Assembly: GCA_050248955.1 (NCBI GenBank)
Contig: JBFWRK010000004.1
Coordinates: forward strand, 124,001-188,000
Origin: JBFWRK01 sp050248955
GTDB lineage: Bacteria > Actinomycetota > Acidimicrobiia > Acidimicrobiales > Ilumatobacteraceae
Reading direction: 5' to 3'
DNA: 64,000 bases
The position numbers were made by a program, and so were the translations under genes. Each line of letters starts with the position of its first letter. Positions within the stretch are counted from its first letter, which is position 1. The notes under the pieces were generated by a model. The model saw only the letters and a program-made list of their open reading frames with translations, did no database searches and was not told where the DNA came from. Below, one piece after another: positions 62,406-64,000 of the stretch.

Positions 62406-62791
62406 CCCAGCCCGGCAGTCTCCCCGCCCGCGTCATCACCCGGTCACCCGCGGTGTCGCCCAGCCAGGGAGCTCGTCTTTACCCGAGGCGGCTGCGGGCC
62501 CGGCGTGCGGCCCAGTCCCGCGGTCCCCGGGTTCTCTGCTCGCCGACGACTCCCCACCGGTTCTCCGCTCCCATCCGGACATCCAACGACCTCGCCCGGG
62601 CAGAGACCGGGGCTGGTGACGCGGATGAGCAGAGAAACGACGTGGCTGGGGTCTCGTCGTCCGATGACGACGTCGCACCAGCACACGCTGGCGCTCCAGC
62701 GTCACCAACAGTTACGCGCAACCACCGAACTCATTTCACCCCAGGCAACAACGTGTCGCTGGGCCGTGCAGGCGGCCAGGGTTACTCACAG
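62406..62791. repeat. 386-base intergenic gap with a dispersed inverted repeat
   Basis: No gene is visible in this gap between the alcohol dehydrogenase and the convergent SDR. TTCTCTGCTC at 62532-62541 and GAGCAGAGAA at 62627-62636 form perfect 10-base arms, with GGTTCTCCGCTC as a variant between them. The arms are the same as those of the element at 27799-28055, so these are two copies of one dispersed family. The element may form a cruciform or a bidirectional terminator. The rest of the gap shows nothing recognisable. Confidence 0.7.
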
Positions 62792-63583
62792 TCAGAAGTT
62801 CGTGCCGCCGTCGATGTTCACGAGGGCGCCGGTCAGGTAGCCGGCCACCGGCGACACGAGGAACGCGATCAGGGCACCGACCTCGTCCGGCCGGCCGGGG
62901 CGGCCGAGGGCGATGTCGAGCCCCCACTCGTCGACCATCACGCGCTCCAGCGCCTCCTCGTAGGGGATGTCGGTCGTGCTCGCGATGTGCGCCCGGATCG
63001 CGGTCAGCGCCGCGGTCTCGATCGCGCCCGGCGCGACGCAGTTCGCGCGCACACCCTGTCGGCCGTACGCCTTGGCGATGCCCTTCGTGAACGTGGCGAC
63101 CGCGCTCTTCATCGAGGCGTACGGCAGGCGGGCGATCTCTGGCGCCCGGATCGAGTAGGCCGCGGTCGTCACGATCGACCCCTTCGACGTGACGAGGTGG
63201 GGCAGCGCCGCCTCGACGACCCGCGTGGTGCCGAGCAGCACGTCGCGGAACACCGCGATCCAACGTTCGTCGGGGATCTCGATCGGCTCGTGGCCGATCA
63301 AGCCGGTCGTCACGACCAGGCCGTCGAGTCCTCCGAGCAGTTCGACGGCCCGGACGACGACCTCGGCGGCGCTGCCCTCCACGCTGACGTCCGCCGCCAG
63401 CCCGTGTGCTGTGGAGGCGCCCGCTGCGACGAGCTCGGACGCGGCGGCCTTGGCGCGGTCGGCGTCCCGGCCGACGACCACCACGGCCGCGCCCTCGGCT
63501 GCGATCGCCCGTGCGGCAGCGAGCCCCATGCCAGCGGTGCCGCCGACGACGAGGAACGTCTTGTCCTCGATGAGCAGGTCCAT
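62792..63583 (-). CDS. short-chain dehydrogenase/reductase
   Basis: A 263-residue SDR. The cofactor motif is GGTAGMGLAAARAIA, with VTTG in place of NNAG, a catalytic Ser in TTAAYSIRAP and YxxxK as YASMK. GRDADRAK after strand 2 suggests NADP. The last residues are GALVNIDGGTNF. It is divergent from the ligase at 63634, with an operator 26 bases from its start. The altered VTTG segment is uncommon. Confidence 0.9.
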   Translation of the reverse strand: MDLLIEDKTFLVVGGTAGMGLAAARAIAAEGAAVVVVGRDADRAKAAASELVAAGASTAHGLAADVSVEGSAAEVVVRAVELLGGLDGLVVTTGLIGHEPIEIPDERWIAVFRDVLLGTTRVVEAALPHLVTSKGSIVTTAAYSIRAPEIARLPYASMKSAVATFTKGIAKAYGRQGVRANCVAPGAIETAALTAIRAHIASTTDIPYEEALERVMVDEWGLDIALGRPGRPDEVGALIAFLVSPVAGYLTGALVNIDGGTNF

Positions 63584-63609
63584 GGCACCTCCGGGAAGCG
63601 GGCCGAATC

Positions 63610-63623
63610 TGACGGTCGTGTCA
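63610..63623. promoter_or_regulatory. operator, TGAC-N6-GTCA family
   Basis: TGACGGTCGTGTCA, extended ATCTGAC...GTCAGAA, is an exact match centred between the SDR (start 63583, minus) and the ligase (start 63634, plus), 26 and 10 bases away. Both promoters must overlap it. Confidence 0.8.
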
Positions 63624-63633
63624 GAATGTGGCC

Positions 63634-64000
63634 ATGGGGCCAGTCACGGGAACCACGCTGTGGGAGATGACGGAGCGGCGAGCCGCCGCGACTCCCGATG
63701 ACCTGATGCTGGCCGACGAGCACGGTCGACGAATCACGTTCGCAGCGTTCGTCGAGTGGGCGGAACGGGTCGCCGCCGGGCTGCACGGCCTGGGCATCGG
63801 CGAGGGCACGGTGGTGTCGTGGCAGCTGCCCACCCGGATCGAGACGACCGTGCTCTCGATGGCGCTGTCGCGGCTCGGTGCCGTGCAGAACCCGATCATC
63901 CACCTCTATCGCGAGCGCGAGGTCGCGTCCCTCCTGCGGACCACCGGCGCCGCGTGGTTCGTCGTCCCGGGCGTGTGGAAGGGCTTCGACTACGAGGCGA
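63634..64000 (+). CDS. AMP-forming acyl-CoA ligase (5' part; continues past window)
   Basis: The first 122 residues of an ANL-superfamily ligase, open to the window edge. It starts TTLWEMTERRAAATPDDLML and then reads GEGTVVSWQLPTRIETTV and LGAVQNPIIHLYREREVASL, the standard N-terminal lobe before the ATP loop. The VVSWQLP segment is shared with the degraded ligase at 44989-45461. An operator is 10 bases upstream of ATG 63634. The completeness of the gene cannot be judged here. Confidence 0.88.
   Translation, partial: MGPVTGTTLWEMTERRAAATPDDLMLADEHGRRITFAAFVEWAERVAAGLHGLGIGEGTVVSWQLPTRIETTVLSMALSRLGAVQNPIIHLYREREVASLLRTTGAAWFVVPGVWKGFDYEA

Overview
The window is high-GC DNA (about 70% by eye) with dense, short operons, many GTG starts and 1-4 base stop/start overlaps. 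The gene content is actinobacterial: bacterial class I cytochromes P450, a mycofactocin-type short-chain dehydrogenase (SDR), an F420-type luciferase-like oxidoreductase, heteromeric acyl-CoA dehydrogenases and Ltp-type thiolases with DUF35 partners. I infer an actinobacterium, possibly of the class Acidimicrobiia. The class is a guess from gene style, because the window holds no rRNA or other taxonomic marker. I found no tRNA, rRNA, CRISPR array, phage gene or intact transposase.

Almost every gene is catabolic and points to breakdown of hydrophobic carbon compounds (steroid-, terpenoid-, fatty-acid- or aromatic-like) as CoA thioesters.

Left part, 1-9041 (minus strand): a meta-cleavage-like set (VOC dioxygenase-like protein, alpha/beta hydrolase, FAD hydroxylase, aldehyde dehydrogenase, CoA-transferase), then a P450 with an NDP-forming acyl-CoA synthetase. 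9093-20254: an enoyl-CoA hydratase, an acyl-CoA dehydrogenase with a TetR regulator, an operon with a VOC protein, an amidohydrolase and an acyl-CoA dehydrogenase pair, a P450 and an MFS exporter. 20392-27798 (plus strand): an orphan 76-residue protein, an Ltp-type thiolase with its DUF35 partner, a two-subunit Rieske oxygenase, an AMP-forming ligase, a CYP125/142-like P450 and an SDR. 28056-34760: SDRs, an aldehyde dehydrogenase, a second TetR and two other dehydrogenases. 34750-39718: a branched-chain-type ABC importer whose two permeases and first ATPase are fused into one protein. 39958-52019: P450, SDRs, hydrolase, kinase-like protein, F420 oxidoreductase, hydratases, thiolase and Ltp. 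52108-64000: two more amidohydrolases, a second acyl-CoA dehydrogenase pair with ligase and DUF35, a kinase-like protein, an alcohol dehydrogenase, an SDR and the start of another ligase.

The main discovery is a shared operator. TGAC-N6-GTCA, often extended to TCTGAC-N6-GTCAGA, occurs 13 times exactly and twice with one mismatch. Fourteen sites lie in the promoter gap of a catabolic or transport gene and one lies inside the first codons of a small gene; several serve divergent pairs. This ties most of the window into one putative regulon. The ACAD-TetR operon instead carries a different tandem palindrome.

The region also shows decay: an acyl-CoA ligase reduced to its two ends, two frameshifted genes, and an SDR fragment cut off by unrelated DNA. 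A hairpin-forming repeat is shared between two intergenic gaps 35 kb apart.
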